DNA of 64,000 nucleotides from Fusobacterium varium (GTDB taxonomy: Bacteria; Fusobacteriota; Fusobacteriia; Fusobacteriales; Fusobacteriaceae): contig JADYUE010000003.1 of assembly GCA_021531615.1 (NCBI GenBank), forward strand, positions 31,047 through 95,046, in the 5' to 3' direction. Within the stretch, counting starts at the first letter, position 1, and every line of letters starts with the position of its first letter. Below, one piece after another: positions 63,377 through 64,000 of the stretch. The position numbers and the translations under genes were made by a program. Below the pieces are notes generated by a model. It saw nothing but the letters and a program-made list of their open reading frames with translations. It had not been told where the DNA came from and did not search any database.

Positions 63377-63727
63377 CTTTTTAAAGAAATCTTTAAAAGA
63401 TTTTTTAGGCGTAACATCTTTCATCTCTTCCTGTTGTTTTCTATAATTTGACCAATTAGGATCATTTTTCATATTTTTTTTAAGTTGACTCATATATTGA
63501 TAAGTTGTTTTAGCATCATTATATCTTTTTTTGATGTTAAATTTTATATCTTTTAATGTTGTTATAAAACCAACACCAACCTCTTTTGTATCATAGAACA
63601 TTTTTTTTAAAAAAGTGTGTTTATATTCATAAATAGCACCACAGTGAGGACATTTATATTTTGCTGTTTTATCAGAAATTTTCATTTTCTTTTTACAAGC
63701 GGGACAAAGTAAAATTATTTTTTTCAT
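63368..63727 (-). CDS. Small zinc-ribbon protein of unknown function
   Basis: A 119-residue protein. The N-terminal zinc ribbon has CPxC in 'LLCPACKKKM' and CPxC in 'YKCPHCGAIYEY' (about residues 8-11 and 30-33). The rest is basic and helical ('KKRYNDAKTTYQYMSQLKKN') with a Lys-rich tail. No function can be assigned; such ribbons bind nucleic acids or proteins. It is a single gene, convergent with the deaminase. Confidence 0.7.
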   Translation of the reverse strand: MKKIILLCPACKKKMKISDKTAKYKCPHCGAIYEYKHTFLKKMFYDTKEVGVGFITTLKDIKFNIKKRYNDAKTTYQYMSQLKKNMKNDPNWSNYRKQQEEMKDVTPKKSFKDFFKKKR

Positions 63728-63891
63728 AAGGCATACTCCTATTAATTTTTTTAATTAATTTTAACAGAGAAAGAAAATCTTTTCAAGTGAGGAACTACAA
63801 TTATTACTTTGATAGAAAACTCTAATATCAGTTAAAATTTACTCTATTGAAGAAGAAAAAAATAAAATTAAATAAAATTTTAAAAAAGTTG

Positions 63892-63920
63892 TTGACAGAA
63901 AATATTATTTGTGGTAATAT
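63892..63920 (+). promoter_or_regulatory. Strong promoter for a gene beyond the window
   Basis: TTGACA (63892-63897), 17-nt spacer, TAATAT (63915-63920). A small TTGTCC/GGACAA hairpin follows in the leader (63926-63947). No start codon with a good ribosome site is seen before the window ends. Confidence 0.7.
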
Positions 63921-64000
63921 AAATCTTGTCCGCGAGAGAAAAGGACAAAATAAAAAAAGAAAATAAGGACATTAGCAACAGAATAGAGAAAGATGATAAA

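Overview
The window looks like chromosomal DNA of a Fusobacterium. It is very AT-rich by eye, its codons are strongly A/T-ended, and its genes carry strong AGGAGG-type ribosome binding sites. Its metabolic genes (galactose ABC transport, phospho-alpha-glucoside use, 5-oxoproline and lysine transport) fit an amino-acid- and sugar-fermenting anaerobe. UGA is read as stop: the peptide release factor 2 gene keeps its autoregulatory UGA frameshift. Species cannot be settled from sequence reading alone; a member of the F. mortiferum/varium/ulcerans group is my guess.

Layout. 1-2.9 kb (minus strand): the end of a drug-efflux operon (TolC-like lipoprotein, then a membrane fusion protein cut by the window edge) and a sugar-isomerase-like TIM barrel. 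3.1-9.5 kb: a tight plus-strand housekeeping run (HemZ-like radical SAM protein, helix-hairpin-helix protein, Hsp33, TatD, RlmA-type methyltransferase, AcpS, NuoE-like ferredoxin, prfB). 9.9-20 kb: gltX, a 5-oxoproline permease pair with pyroglutamyl peptidase, TPR and J-domain proteins, glmU-prs, a threonylcarbamoyl-AMP synthase and two unknown genes. 20-27 kb: trpS, a ROK sugar kinase, mglBAC and an AraC-type regulator. 27.1-37.2 kb: a defence island with a type I restriction-modification locus (hsdM, two tandem hsdS, a tyrosine recombinase, hsdR) followed by an AbiEi/AbiEii toxin-antitoxin pair. 37.3-44.1 kb: YgiQ, Der, two MATE pumps (one interrupted by an in-frame TGA) and a MerR regulator. 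44.2-48 kb: an RpiR regulator, a PTS EIICB and a GH4 phospho-alpha-glucosidase. 48.1-59 kb: a HAD phosphatase, a fluoride-riboswitch-controlled cation/proton antiporter, a P1 peptidase, a DUF1846 protein, a glyoxalase-like protein, an MBL-fold hydrolase, and a SNF2 helicase with a large unrecognised partner. 59-64 kb: a lysine-riboswitch-controlled YfcC-family transporter, an AEC permease, a small secreted protein, dCMP deaminase and a zinc-ribbon protein.

The most unusual content is non-coding. Two diverged copies (about 260 nt each) of an apparent structured RNA lie in the prfB-gltX gap (9560-9825) and the pcp-TPR gap (14080-14335). They share loop sequences and keep their stems through compensatory base changes; I cannot assign them to a known family. 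Other points of interest are the tandem same-orientation hsdS genes joined by a 22-bp direct repeat beside a recombinase, the MerR-type promoter with a 19-bp spacer and centred palindrome, and the direct repeats flanking the AbiE promoter. No tRNA, rRNA, CRISPR array or insertion sequence was seen.
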